The notes under the pieces are model-generated. The model saw only the letters and a program-made list of their open reading frames with translations, was not told where the DNA came from and made no database searches. 64,000 nt of DNA, from contig LAZY01000032.1 of the NCBI GenBank assembly GCA_001013295.1, positions 33,539-97,538 on the forward strand, given 5' to 3'. Both the position numbers and the translations under genes were made by a program. Numbering within the stretch: position 1 is the first letter of the stretch; every line of letters starts with the position of its first letter. This document shows, in pieces, positions 32,932-40,958 of this stretch. Source of the stretch: Chryseobacterium indologenes (GTDB lineage Bacteria; Bacteroidota; Bacteroidia; Flavobacteriales; Weeksellaceae).

Positions 32932-35790
32932 ATGAAAAAAGTATTGTCTTCATTTGCGGTCATCTTTCTGATGTCTTCAAATGCCTTTGGGCAGAATATT
33001 CCGGTGGATGCTTCTGTAAGAATTGGTACTTTGTCCAATGGGATGAAGTACTACATCAAAAAAAACACATTACCTGAGAAGAAAGTAGATTTCCGTCTGG
33101 CCATCAATGCCGGATCTATTCTTGAAGATGAAAATCAGAGAGGATTGGCTCACTTTATGGAGCACATGAATTTCAACGGAACCAAAAATTTTCCAGATAA
33201 TAAATTAGTAGACTTTTTACAGTCTATCGGGGTGAAGTTTGGTCAGCACCTTAATGCTTACACCAGCTTTGACGAAACAGTTTATATGCTTCCCGTTCCA
33301 TTAGACAAACCGGGCAACCTGGATGCCGGACTGAAAGTAATGGAAGACTGGGCTTTCAATGCTACACTTTCTGACGAACAGATCAATAAAGAAAGAGGAG
33401 TGGTATTGGAAGAACTAAGACTGGGATTGGGAGCCGATAAAAGAATGGCGGATAAATACCTTCCGAAATTATTATACAAATCTCAATATGCAGAAAGACT
33501 TCCGATCGGTAAAAAAGAAGTTTTGGAAAACTTTAAACCGGATGTGATCAGAAAATTCCATCAGGACTGGTACAGACCGGATCTTATGGCAATTGTGGTG
33601 GTAGGAGACATTAATGTAGATGAAGTTGAAAAGAAAATTAAAGACAATTTCAGCAAATATAAAAACCCGGCAAAACCGAGAGAAAGAAAAACTTTTGACC
33701 TTCCGAACCATAAAGAAACACTGGTAGCCATCGAAACAGATCCTGATGCTACGAGTTCCAGAGTACAGTTCATCATGAAAGATGCTGAAGCGTACACTCC
33801 GGATGTAACGGTTGAGCAATATAACCAAAGTATGGTAGAAAATCTTTCAACAACCATGTTGAATAACAGATTGAGAGAACTGATCAATTCTACGAATCCT
33901 CCTTTTACTTTCGGATCAGTATATCATGGTGGAACCTATGCAAGAAGCAAAGAAGCTTTCCAGGGATTTGCCATGGTGAAAGAAGGAAATCAGCTGAATG
34001 CACTGAAGGTGTTATTGGAAGAAGTAGAAAGAGCAAAAAGATTTGGATTTACCCAATCAGAATTAGACAGAGCAAAAGCTCAGGTACTTTCCAATGTTGA
34101 AATGTCTTACAACAACAGAGATAAAACGGAAAGTGACATGCTCGTGGACGAATATGTAAGAAACTTCCTGGAGAAAGAACCGATTCCGGGAATTACCTGG
34201 GAATATGAAGATGCCAAATCTTTCTTACCAACCGTTACCCTTGCACAGACCAATGAAATCATCAAGAAAATGGTGAAAGATGACAGCAGAGTAATCGTGA
34301 TAACAGGACCTAAAAAAGATAATGTAACCATGCCTACAGAAGCAATGGTACTGAATACATTTGAGGCTGTGAAAATGGCTGATCTGAAGCCTTACGAGGA
34401 GAAAGCGGCTATCAAAAACTTAGTAAAACCTTTCAAATCTGAAGGAAAAATTGCTAAAACAGAAACTGATGCGAAGCTGGGAACAACAACATGGACGCTA
34501 AGCAACGGGGCTAAAGTAACCTTCAAGAAAACAGATTTCAAAGATGATGAAATCGTATTCACAGCAAGAAGTATGGGAGGAAACTCCATTATTCCGGATG
34601 CTGATTTCAATAAGACACAATTTGCCTTTGGTGCCTTAACTGAAGCCGGCGTAGGAGGATTCTCCAAATCAGATCTTACCAATTATCTTGCAGGTAAGCA
34701 GGTGAATGTAAATCCTATGGTTGGACCTTACTTTGAAGGGATTTCAGGTAAGACTACTCAGAAAGATCTGGGAATAGCAATGGAGCTTACGTATGCTTAC
34801 TTTACAGGGCTGAATTATAATCCTGCATCCTTCAATGCTTATAAAGAAAAGCAGTCTGCAATGTTGAATAACCTGTTGTCTAATCCACAGGCTTACTTCT
34901 CCAATGAGCATGCGAAATTCATGAACCAGAAGAATCCTAGATTTATTGGTCTGTTCCCTATGGAGAAAGATTGGGCGAATACAGATTATAAAAAAGCATA
35001 TGACATCTATAAAGAGAAATTTGCCAACGCAGGAAACTTCCACTTCTATTTTGTAGGAAATATTGACGAGGCTAAATTGAAAGATCAGGTACTGCAGTAT
35101 ATTGCAAGCCTTCCTTCAACAGGAAAAACATCTACGTTCAAAGATACAGGCTACAGACAGATGACCGGAGATTATACCAAAGTGTATAAAAAAGGAAAAG
35201 ATCCTAAGAGTATGGTAACCATTTCCTATGCCGGAGAAACTCCTTATAACGAAAAAGAAGCATTGGCTTTAGCTGCTCTTGGAGAAGTGGCAACCATCAA
35301 GGTGATCGAAAAACTGAGAGAAGATGAAAGTGGAATCTACGGTGGTGGGGCAAGAGGAGGAATGAATAGAATTCCTTACAGTGCTTACAATTTCAGCATC
35401 AGTTTCCCTTGTGGTCCTGAGAATGCTGACAAACTTACAAAAAGTGCCATCGCTGAACTTCAGAAACTGATCGATAAAGGACCTGAGCAGAAAGATCTTG
35501 ATAAGTACAAAGAAGCAGAATACAACGACAACAAAACTGACCTTAAAGATAATATGTTTTGGATGAGCGGTATTGCGAGAAATCAGTTGGATGGAAGCGA
35601 TAAATATGATATTCTGAACTATCAGGATAAAGTAAAAGCGCTTACTGTGAAAGATCTTCAGGATGTTGCTAAAAAATACCTTACCAAAGGAAGAATTGTA
35701 GCAACACTGATGCCGGAAGACGGTTGGGAAAATGCTAAAAAAGCAGATGCTAAAGCAGAAGTGACAGGAGCTACTGTTGTAAGACAATAA
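32932..35790 (+). CDS. M16 family zinc metallopeptidase (pitrilysin/insulinase type)
   Basis: 952 residues. A signal peptide (about 1-20) makes it periplasmic. Four-domain M16 architecture. The catalytic inverted zinc motif HxxEH is HFMEH at residues 74-78, and the third ligand Glu is in VVLEELRLG (about 161-163). The C-terminal half repeats the fold but lacks the zinc motif, as in single-chain pitrilysins that close as a clamshell. It degrades oligopeptides of mixed sequence in the periplasm. The bidirectional terminator at 35819 separates it from the DUF3109 gene. Confidence 0.93.
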   Translation: MKKVLSSFAVIFLMSSNAFGQNIPVDASVRIGTLSNGMKYYIKKNTLPEKKVDFRLAINAGSILEDENQRGLAHFMEHMNFNGTKNFPDNKLVDFLQSIGVKFGQHLNAYTSFDETVYMLPVPLDKPGNLDAGLKVMEDWAFNATLSDEQINKERGVVLEELRLGLGADKRMADKYLPKLLYKSQYAERLPIGKKEVLENFKPDVIRKFHQDWYRPDLMAIVVVGDINVDEVEKKIKDNFSKYKNPAKPRERKTFDLPNHKETLVAIETDPDATSSRVQFIMKDAEAYTPDVTVEQYNQSMVENLSTTMLNNRLRELINSTNPPFTFGSVYHGGTYARSKEAFQGFAMVKEGNQLNALKVLLEEVERAKRFGFTQSELDRAKAQVLSNVEMSYNNRDKTESDMLVDEYVRNFLEKEPIPGITWEYEDAKSFLPTVTLAQTNEIIKKMVKDDSRVIVITGPKKDNVTMPTEAMVLNTFEAVKMADLKPYEEKAAIKNLVKPFKSEGKIAKTETDAKLGTTTWTLSNGAKVTFKKTDFKDDEIVFTARSMGGNSIIPDADFNKTQFAFGALTEAGVGGFSKSDLTNYLAGKQVNVNPMVGPYFEGISGKTTQKDLGIAMELTYAYFTGLNYNPASFNAYKEKQSAMLNNLLSNPQAYFSNEHAKFMNQKNPRFIGLFPMEKDWANTDYKKAYDIYKEKFANAGNFHFYFVGNIDEAKLKDQVLQYIASLPSTGKTSTFKDTGYRQMTGDYTKVYKKGKDPKSMVTISYAGETPYNEKEALALAALGEVATIKVIEKLREDESGIYGGGARGGMNRIPYSAYNFSISFPCGPENADKLTKSAIAELQKLIDKGPEQKDLDKYKEAEYNDNKTDLKDNMFWMSGIARNQLDGSDKYDILNYQDKVKALTVKDLQDVAKKYLTKGRIVATLMPEDGWENAKKADAKAEVTGATVVRQ

Positions 35791-35818
35791 CAATAATCGC
35801 TTTACAATTAATAATAAA

Positions 35819-35845
35819 AAAACCGCAGACCAGTCTGCGGTTTTT
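35819..35845. terminator. Bidirectional terminator between convergent genes
   Basis: Arms AACCGCAGA and TCTGCGGTT around CCAG, with A-runs before and T-runs after. It serves the M16 gene (+) and the DUF3109 gene (-). Confidence 0.85.
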
Positions 35846-35870
35846 GTTATTTACATTCAAATCCTATGAG

Positions 35871-36455
35871 TTAAGAACCATATTCTTTTTTCCATTCATC
35901 AGCGGCTCCGCTTAGAATAGTGTAGAATTCTTCCCCGTATTTTCTGATCAATGGAGTTTTCAGGAATTTATAAACAGGCACCTGAAGCTCTTTTCCAAGA
36001 GTACAGGCATCGCTGCATACATTCCACTCATGATAGTTCAAAGCAGTGAATGCAGAATATTCTGTCACACGAATAGGATAGAGGTGGCAGGAAATAGGTT
36101 TCTGCCAGTCTACAGCACCATCCTCGTACGCTTTTTCAATACCACATTTGGTAATTCCTTTTTCATCGAATGTTACATATGCACATTCACGGTTCTCCAC
36201 CATTGGAGTAACATACATTCCGTCGTGTGGATCAGTAGTCCATGTCCCTTGTTCTTCAAGAGCTTTAATACCTTCCTGAGTAAGATAAGGTTTTATTTTG
36301 TCAAAAATACCGTCCAATATTTCAAGCTCGTTTTTATCCAATGGAGCTCCTACATCTCCTTCCACACAACATGCACCTTTACACTTGGTAAGGTTGCAAA
36401 CAAATTCTTCGGAAAAGATCTCCTCAGAAATCAATTTATCGTCTATCTGAATCAT
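35871..36455 (-). CDS. DUF3109 family protein
   Basis: 194 residues, cytoplasmic. The N-terminal Cys cluster CNLTKCKGACC (Cys20, 25, 29, 30) and later GITKCGIEKAY, ISCHLYPIRV and VCSDACTLG are the family's conserved metal-binding positions, resembling the YkgJ-type zinc/iron cluster-binding fold. The function is unknown. It lies six bases downstream of the DUF6427 gene start region on the same strand, so the two are an operon. Confidence 0.85.
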   Translation of the reverse strand: MIQIDDKLISEEIFSEEFVCNLTKCKGACCVEGDVGAPLDKNELEILDGIFDKIKPYLTQEGIKALEEQGTWTTDPHDGMYVTPMVENRECAYVTFDEKGITKCGIEKAYEDGAVDWQKPISCHLYPIRVTEYSAFTALNYHEWNVCSDACTLGKELQVPVYKFLKTPLIRKYGEEFYTILSGAADEWKKEYGS

Positions 36456-36461
36456 AATTTT

Positions 36462-37367
36462 TTAAAATAAATCAAAAACTGTACCTGCCTTAAAGGTCAG
36501 TAAACTAATAATAATCAACCACAAACTGGCTTCCTGCATCCAGTATTTGGGTAAAAATCTCAACATTCTGCTCAGAATAATGCTTGAAGGAAATGCCAGA
36601 AGCAGCAGATATTCATAGCTCATATTCATATAGAGAATGATCGTAATAAGCTGGGCCAAAGAAAAAACCAGCAGGAATGTATACTTATATCTGCTTATCG
36701 GGCTTTTCTTGTTATAATTTTGAAAATGGTCATATACAGCATAGATAAGCATCAGGACCACCGGAATCAAAGGAAGCAGTTCCATATAATCCTTTACCGG
36801 CTTCATTTTCCCGAACGGGAAATAATCGATATTCCATGAAGTAAACTGAACGAAATACATGACGGAGAAATAGCTGAACGTGATCAGAATCATTCCCAGC
36901 AGGAATCTGAAAAGGTTTAACCCTATTTTGGCAGAGGTCGCAATAACGTGAATGATCACAAAAACAGCCATTGGCCATGTGGTGGGGAGGAATATGAAAT
37001 TCAATGCCACGATTGCCCCTACCAGGACATAGGATTTCTTTCTTATATCCTCATCTGCGCTCGTCAGGAGAAGAATCAGAAAAGAGTTGGTAAGCAGTGA
37101 AACAGCGATTCCTATATCTAAATTTCCCGGATACAATCCGAAAATAAAAAATGTATATAAAAATAAAGGAAGATGCGTCTGATAATTGAGGGCAATACTG
37201 TGAAAACAAAAATATCCGAGAGCAATTCCCAGAAAAGTAATTCCGGCAACAATAGCTTCGTATGTATTGAAATTCAGTATGTTAAATATTACGACTACTA
37301 AAAGAAGACAACCAATATAAACAGGAATTGAAAAAATATTGCTTTCTTTTGAAAGTAATTTAAACAT
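36462..37367 (-). CDS. DUF6427 family membrane protein
   Basis: 301 residues with about eight to nine membrane helices (IPVYIGCLLLVVVIFNIL, AIVAGITFLGIALGYFCFHS, and others). I recognise this as the flavobacterial DUF6427 family of unknown role. It stands first in an operon with DUF3109 (gap six bases). The neighbouring small DUF6341-like protein is divergent. Regulation: its -7 box is at 37384-37391. Confidence 0.75.
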   Translation of the reverse strand: MFKLLSKESNIFSIPVYIGCLLLVVVIFNILNFNTYEAIVAGITFLGIALGYFCFHSIALNYQTHLPLFLYTFFIFGLYPGNLDIGIAVSLLTNSFLILLLTSADEDIRKKSYVLVGAIVALNFIFLPTTWPMAVFVIIHVIATSAKIGLNLFRFLLGMILITFSYFSVMYFVQFTSWNIDYFPFGKMKPVKDYMELLPLIPVVLMLIYAVYDHFQNYNKKSPISRYKYTFLLVFSLAQLITIILYMNMSYEYLLLLAFPSSIILSRMLRFLPKYWMQEASLWLIIISLLTFKAGTVFDLF

Positions 37368-37373
37368 TTTTTA

Positions 37374-37391
37374 TAAATTTGTACAAAGTTA
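37374..37391. promoter_or_regulatory. Overlapping opposed promoters for the DUF6427 and DUF6341-like genes
   Basis: Plus-strand box TAAATTTG at 37374-37381 serves the gene at 37410. The minus-strand box TAACTTTG at 37391-37384 serves the gene ending its start codon at 37367. The boxes face each other, so initial transcripts would overlap by a few bases. Confidence 0.45.
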
Positions 37392-37409
37392 ATTTAAAAA
37401 AGGAAAATA

Positions 37410-37643
37410 ATGACGTCTTTCTTTCTATTCTTAAGCAAAGTTTTCAAATGGTCTTTCGGTTTCTTTGATGCTTTCGGTAATGTTTTAAACTGGATTCTAT
37501 TTATAGTTTGCTGTGTATTGTTCACTTATTGGTGCTACGTACTAGTGGTTACACTAGGTGGTGACAAAGATAAAGACTATTATTCTCCAACGGAAGGTAA
37601 GCATCCTTACTATGATCCGAATATCTACAAAAAAGAAGGTTAA
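37410..37643 (+). CDS. Small DUF6341-like membrane protein
   Basis: 77 residues with one long hydrophobic helix (NVLNWILFIVCCVLFTYW) and a short conserved tail ending YYSPTEGKHPYYDPNIYKKEG. The size and tail fit the small flavobacterial family DUF6341. Function unknown. It is divergent from the DUF6427 gene and followed by a strong bidirectional terminator at 37661. Confidence 0.75.
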   Translation: MTSFFLFLSKVFKWSFGFFDAFGNVLNWILFIVCCVLFTYWCYVLVVTLGGDKDKDYYSPTEGKHPYYDPNIYKKEG

Positions 37644-37660
37644 TTAATTGGTTATATAGT

Positions 37661-37697
37661 AAAAAACCGATCAAATAATTTATTTGATCGGTTTTTT
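37661..37697. terminator. Bidirectional terminator (DUF6341-like gene and USP gene)
   Basis: Arms AAAAAACCGATCAAATAA (from 37661) and its complement, with flanking A and T runs. Confidence 0.85.
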
Positions 37698-37725
37698 TAT
37701 TACTAACGATTAAAATTTTCTTTGT

Positions 37726-38163
37726 TTAGTCGTGGATGGGAAGCACCAGTACAGGAATTTTTGAACTTTTTGTAATTCCTTTGGTAAGGCTTCCTACAAA
37801 TACATCATAAATTCCGCTTCTGCCATGTGATCCCATGACGATATAATCCGCATTTTTTGCTTTCGCATGTTCCAGGATAATATCTTTGGCGATACCTTGT
37901 TTCAAAAGATGTTCACAATCAATATCGTGAGCGATAATTCGTTGTTCGATCTTATTCAGCTGAACGAGCTCTTCTCTTATTTCATTAGCTTCCACTTCCG
38001 GAAAATACTGAAATCCCATATCACCGATCGCAAAGCCAATGTCTGAAGGGGCTACATGGATCAGGTAAATTCTACCGTTAAGCTGTTTTGCAAATTTTAT
38101 GGCACCGTCCACCAATTGGTCCGTCTTGTCCCCAAAATCTACGGGTAATACAATATTGATCAT
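37726..38163 (-). CDS. Universal stress protein (UspA family)
   Basis: 145 residues, single Usp domain. It begins MINIVLPVDFGDKTDQL, and the ATP-binding motif is in VMGSHGRSGIYDVFVGS (G-2x-G-9x-G-S/T), so it probably binds ATP. A general stress-related cytoplasmic protein. It follows the FAH-family gene by 59 bases on the same strand, so it may be co-transcribed with it. Confidence 0.88.
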   Translation of the reverse strand: MINIVLPVDFGDKTDQLVDGAIKFAKQLNGRIYLIHVAPSDIGFAIGDMGFQYFPEVEANEIREELVQLNKIEQRIIAHDIDCEHLLKQGIAKDIILEHAKAKNADYIVMGSHGRSGIYDVFVGSLTKGITKSSKIPVLVLPIHD

Positions 38164-38222
38164 AACCTTTCATTTTGTTACCTAAAGATATGAAAAATTT
38201 GCCAGACTTCTATGTTAAATAC

Positions 38223-38828
38223 TTATAATATTCGGATGTCAAGGATTTTTTCTTCCTCCAGATAAGCTTCAAGAATATCATTTTCTTCCACTTTTCCAAC
38301 CCCTTTTGGAGTCCCTGTAAAGATCAGGTCACCTACCCTTAAAGTAAAATATTGAGACACAAAAGCGATAATATCATCAAAATGGAAAAGCATGTCCTTT
38401 GTATTTCCGTCCTGAACCTTTTCTTTATTCTGTAAAAGAGAAAAAGACAGGTGTTCAAGGTTGTAATTTTCTTTTTTAAAGAAGTTTCCCACCACTGCAG
38501 AACCGTCAAAACCTTTGGCCAGTTCCCATGGAAGACCTTTTGACTTCAGTTCACTCTGAAGATCTCTTGCCGTAAAATCAATCCCAAGGCTTAGTTCTTC
38601 ATAATGTTTATGCGCTGTTTCCTTCTGGATGTATTTTCCTCCTTTTGAAATTTTCAAAACCACTTCCAGTTCATAGTGAATATCATTCGAAAATTCCGGA
38701 AGATAAAAATCATTTCCTTTTAATACCGCTGTATCAGGTTTGATAAAAATAACAGGTTTCTCAGGAATTTCGTTTCCCAATTCTTTAGCGTGTTCGCTGT
38801 AGTTTCTTCCTATGCAAATGATCTTCAT
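38223..38828 (-). CDS. Fumarylacetoacetate hydrolase family protein
   Basis: 201 residues, the short single-domain FAH type. Starts MKIICIGRNYSEHAKELGNE. Metal ligands are in the IHYELEVVLKI (Glu-x-Glu) and SLGIDFTARDLQSE segments. The C-terminal GDLIFTGTPKGVGKV is the family signature. Small members of this family include acylpyruvases and oxaloacetate decarboxylase/tautomerase-like enzymes. The exact substrate is not clear. It is upstream of the USP gene on the same strand and 79 bases from the DUF2007 gene. Confidence 0.9.
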   Translation of the reverse strand: MKIICIGRNYSEHAKELGNEIPEKPVIFIKPDTAVLKGNDFYLPEFSNDIHYELEVVLKISKGGKYIQKETAHKHYEELSLGIDFTARDLQSELKSKGLPWELAKGFDGSAVVGNFFKKENYNLEHLSFSLLQNKEKVQDGNTKDMLFHFDDIIAFVSQYFTLRVGDLIFTGTPKGVGKVEENDILEAYLEEEKILDIRIL

Positions 38829-38906
38829 AATTCTTTATTTATTTTCAGATTGCGTTATTGTGAGGAATGAAGCAATCTTTTTATTCATGTAAATATGTAT
38901 CCTGTA

Positions 38907-39305
38907 TTAATGCGTGAATTCATTTCCACAATAATAGCAAACGAATTTATGACTCGTTAAAAATGAAATTCCAAAAAAACTGGTTGCCCTGTCATCCCTG
39001 TAGATGTGATTGGAACCACATTTCGGGCATACAAAATCAAACTCTGGGTCTTTAATCGTATGTTCTACTTCCAAAGAGTATTGTTCATTGTCTTTATAAT
39101 CTCGTAAGACCTGTTTGGCCTTTTCCAGATCATCTTCAAAAACCTGAAGCTGGATGCCACCTACCGCTTGTGAAAGCAACCAGTCTGACTGGATAAGCTG
39201 CTCGTTTGCAATGAAACTGTTGATGCCGTTTTCTGCCAGTATCTGTTTGTCCCTGTTCGCTTCAAGGGCTGTTTCATAAAATTTAAAACGGATCAGATCA
39301 GACAT
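38907..39305 (-). CDS. DUF2007 domain protein with zinc ribbon
   Basis: 132 residues from the ATG at 39305. In-frame upstream starts to 39398 overlap the exonuclease gene, so I chose 39305. DUF2007 (putative signal-transduction domain) covers about residues 1-75 (FKFYETALEANRDKQILAEN, then VGGIQLQVFEDDLEKAKQVL). The C-terminal zinc ribbon is CPKCG ... CYYCG. It starts four bases after the exonuclease stop, so it is coupled to it. Confidence 0.8.
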   Translation of the reverse strand: MSDLIRFKFYETALEANRDKQILAENGINSFIANEQLIQSDWLLSQAVGGIQLQVFEDDLEKAKQVLRDYKDNEQYSLEVEHTIKDPEFDFVCPKCGSNHIYRDDRATSFFGISFLTSHKFVCYYCGNEFTH

Positions 39306-39309
39306 CTTA

Positions 39310-40074
39310 TTAAAATCTGCTTGATAATTGAATTTTCGTAAATACTTTCTTCGTATACAAAGGGAAATCAGCATTCTGAAGCCATCCGAAATACCCAAGA
39401 TCTTTCTGGAATACCGCTTTTACTCCCTGGCCTTTATATTTTCCAAAGTTGAAAACCTCTTCCTGCTTATCATTATACCCGATGAATCCGGCAAGATCAG
39501 CATTTTTATTATGGAATGTAAATTCACTTAACGGTGCTACCTCATTTGGTATATCATCATATTTTCCAACCTGAGCATCCAGTACTTCAAAAGTTGCCAT
39601 CACATCCGCCTCTGCAGAGTGTGCATTTTCCAACGTTTTTCCACAATAAAACTGATAAGCAGCTCCCAGATTTCTAGGTTCTTTTTTATGGAAAATAGTC
39701 TGTGCATCTACCAGTTTAAACTTGCTAAGATCAAAATCCATTCCTACTCTTAATAATTCTTCTGCTAAAAGAGGAACATCAAATCTGTTGGAATTAAAAC
39801 CTCCCAGATCAGTACCGGAAATCATTTCCATTACTTTTGGAGCAATATCTCTGAATGTAGGAGCATCCTTTACATCTTCGTCATAGATTCCATGGATTTC
39901 GCTGCTTTCTCTTGGGATTGGCATTTCCGGATTGATACGCCATGTTTTACTTTCTCTGGAAGCATCAGGATTTACCTTTAAAATACAGATCTCAACGATT
40001 CTGTCTTTTCCGATATTCGTTCCTGTGGTTTCAAGGTCAAAAATACAAAGGGGTTTATGGAGTTTTAAATTCAT
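39310..40074 (-). CDS. DnaQ-like 3'-5' exonuclease
   Basis: 254 residues from the ATG at 40074. RNase H-like DEDDh exonuclease: ExoI motif FDLETTGTN (Asp and Glu), ExoII in LGGFNSNRFDVPLL, ExoIII in HSAEADVMATFEVL (His/Asp). A C-terminal extension of about 60 residues (YNDKQEEVFNFGKYKGQG) is a conserved tail in Bacteroidota. It is probably a DNA polymerase III epsilon-like proofreader or a stand-alone exonuclease. Two bases into the next gene's leader, it is followed by the DUF2007 gene at four bases' distance, forming an operon. Confidence 0.88.
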   Translation of the reverse strand: MNLKLHKPLCIFDLETTGTNIGKDRIVEICILKVNPDASRESKTWRINPEMPIPRESSEIHGIYDEDVKDAPTFRDIAPKVMEMISGTDLGGFNSNRFDVPLLAEELLRVGMDFDLSKFKLVDAQTIFHKKEPRNLGAAYQFYCGKTLENAHSAEADVMATFEVLDAQVGKYDDIPNEVAPLSEFTFHNKNADLAGFIGYNDKQEEVFNFGKYKGQGVKAVFQKDLGYFGWLQNADFPLYTKKVFTKIQLSSRF

Positions 40075-40155
40075 GTTGATCAATAATTTGAAATATATTC
40101 GTTTGAAAATGAGATTCTACCATTGTGGAATCATCTCATATAAGTTCTGTAGTCT

Positions 40156-40869
40156 CTATTTTAGCTGCCCCTGAAAAATCAGTGACACCAATATATAATA
40201 AATAACAAGCATCGGAATTCCTACAATCTGAAATATCGCAAGAATAGCAATACCACCCACGAGTAGGACTACTTTAGGATAATTATCTTTTAATTGTTTG
40301 GATTTAAATTTCATGGCCATCATTTTGATCGGGCTGATCAGAAGCCATGAGGTAAGGATCGTAAGTAGAACCAACAGCAATTCGTTGTTGAATAAAAAGC
40401 TGAATGTTCCGGTTTCCTTAAAAGCATAATATAATCCGAATAATAAAACGGTGTTGGTAGGGGTATTCAACCCTTTGAAATAATAGCGTTGCTCCTCATC
40501 AAGGTTGAAGATCGCAAGTCTTAAGCAGGAAAATATGGTTACCAGCAATCCGAAATATTTGATTTCGAAGGGAAGCTGAAGTCCTAGCAATTCTGTTCCG
40601 AACGGCTCCAGAGCTTTATACATTGTAAGCCCGGGAATCAATCCGAAACTGACCATATCTGCAAGAGAATCAAGCTGAAGGCCAAGATTTGAGTTTGATT
40701 TTACGGCTCTGGCGACAAAACCGTCAAAAAAATCGAAAATTGAAGAGAGAATAAGACAGATTGCTGTCGTCTGATAATCTCCTAAAATAAGATGTATGGC
40801 ACCTACACAGCCCGCAAATAAATTAGCGAGGGTCAGGGCATTGGCCAGATTATTCTTTATAAAATCCAT
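40156..40869 (-). CDS. pssA: CDP-diacylglycerol-serine O-phosphatidyltransferase
   Basis: 237 residues from the ATG at 40869. Integral membrane enzyme for phosphatidylserine, the precursor of phosphatidylethanolamine. The CDP-alcohol phosphotransferase motif is visible as DFFDGFVARAVKSNSNLG followed by LDSLADMVSFG (D-G-x2-A-R-x8-G-x3-D-x3-D). Several transmembrane helices. The start at 40875 is a GTG and is not needed. It is divergent from the LTA-synthase-like gene, with about 90 bases between. Confidence 0.92.
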   Translation of the reverse strand: MDFIKNNLANALTLANLFAGCVGAIHLILGDYQTTAICLILSSIFDFFDGFVARAVKSNSNLGLQLDSLADMVSFGLIPGLTMYKALEPFGTELLGLQLPFEIKYFGLLVTIFSCLRLAIFNLDEEQRYYFKGLNTPTNTVLLFGLYYAFKETGTFSFLFNNELLLVLLTILTSWLLISPIKMMAMKFKSKQLKDNYPKVVLLVGGIAILAIFQIVGIPMLVIYYILVSLIFQGQLK

Positions 40870-40946
40870 AACCACAAAATTACAGTTTTTAAAAATTCTA
40901 ACTCGAAATAATCTGAACTAAAAAATGGATTAAAGTGATTTTGATG

Positions 40947-40954
40947 TAAATTTG
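40947..40954 (+). promoter_or_regulatory. -7 promoter element four bases before a start codon
   Basis: TAAATTTG ends at 40954, then CCAC, then the ATG at 40959. Suggests a leaderless or nearly leaderless transcript. Confidence 0.5.
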
Positions 40955-40958
40955 CCAC

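Noticed and set aside
35269..35793. 174-codon open frame on the minus strand
   Set aside because: Antisense to the C-terminal part of the M16 peptidase gene. Poor composition and no family features.
36030..36470. 146-codon open frame on the + strand
   Set aside because: Antisense to the DUF3109 gene; the Cys clusters in the minus frame support the real gene.
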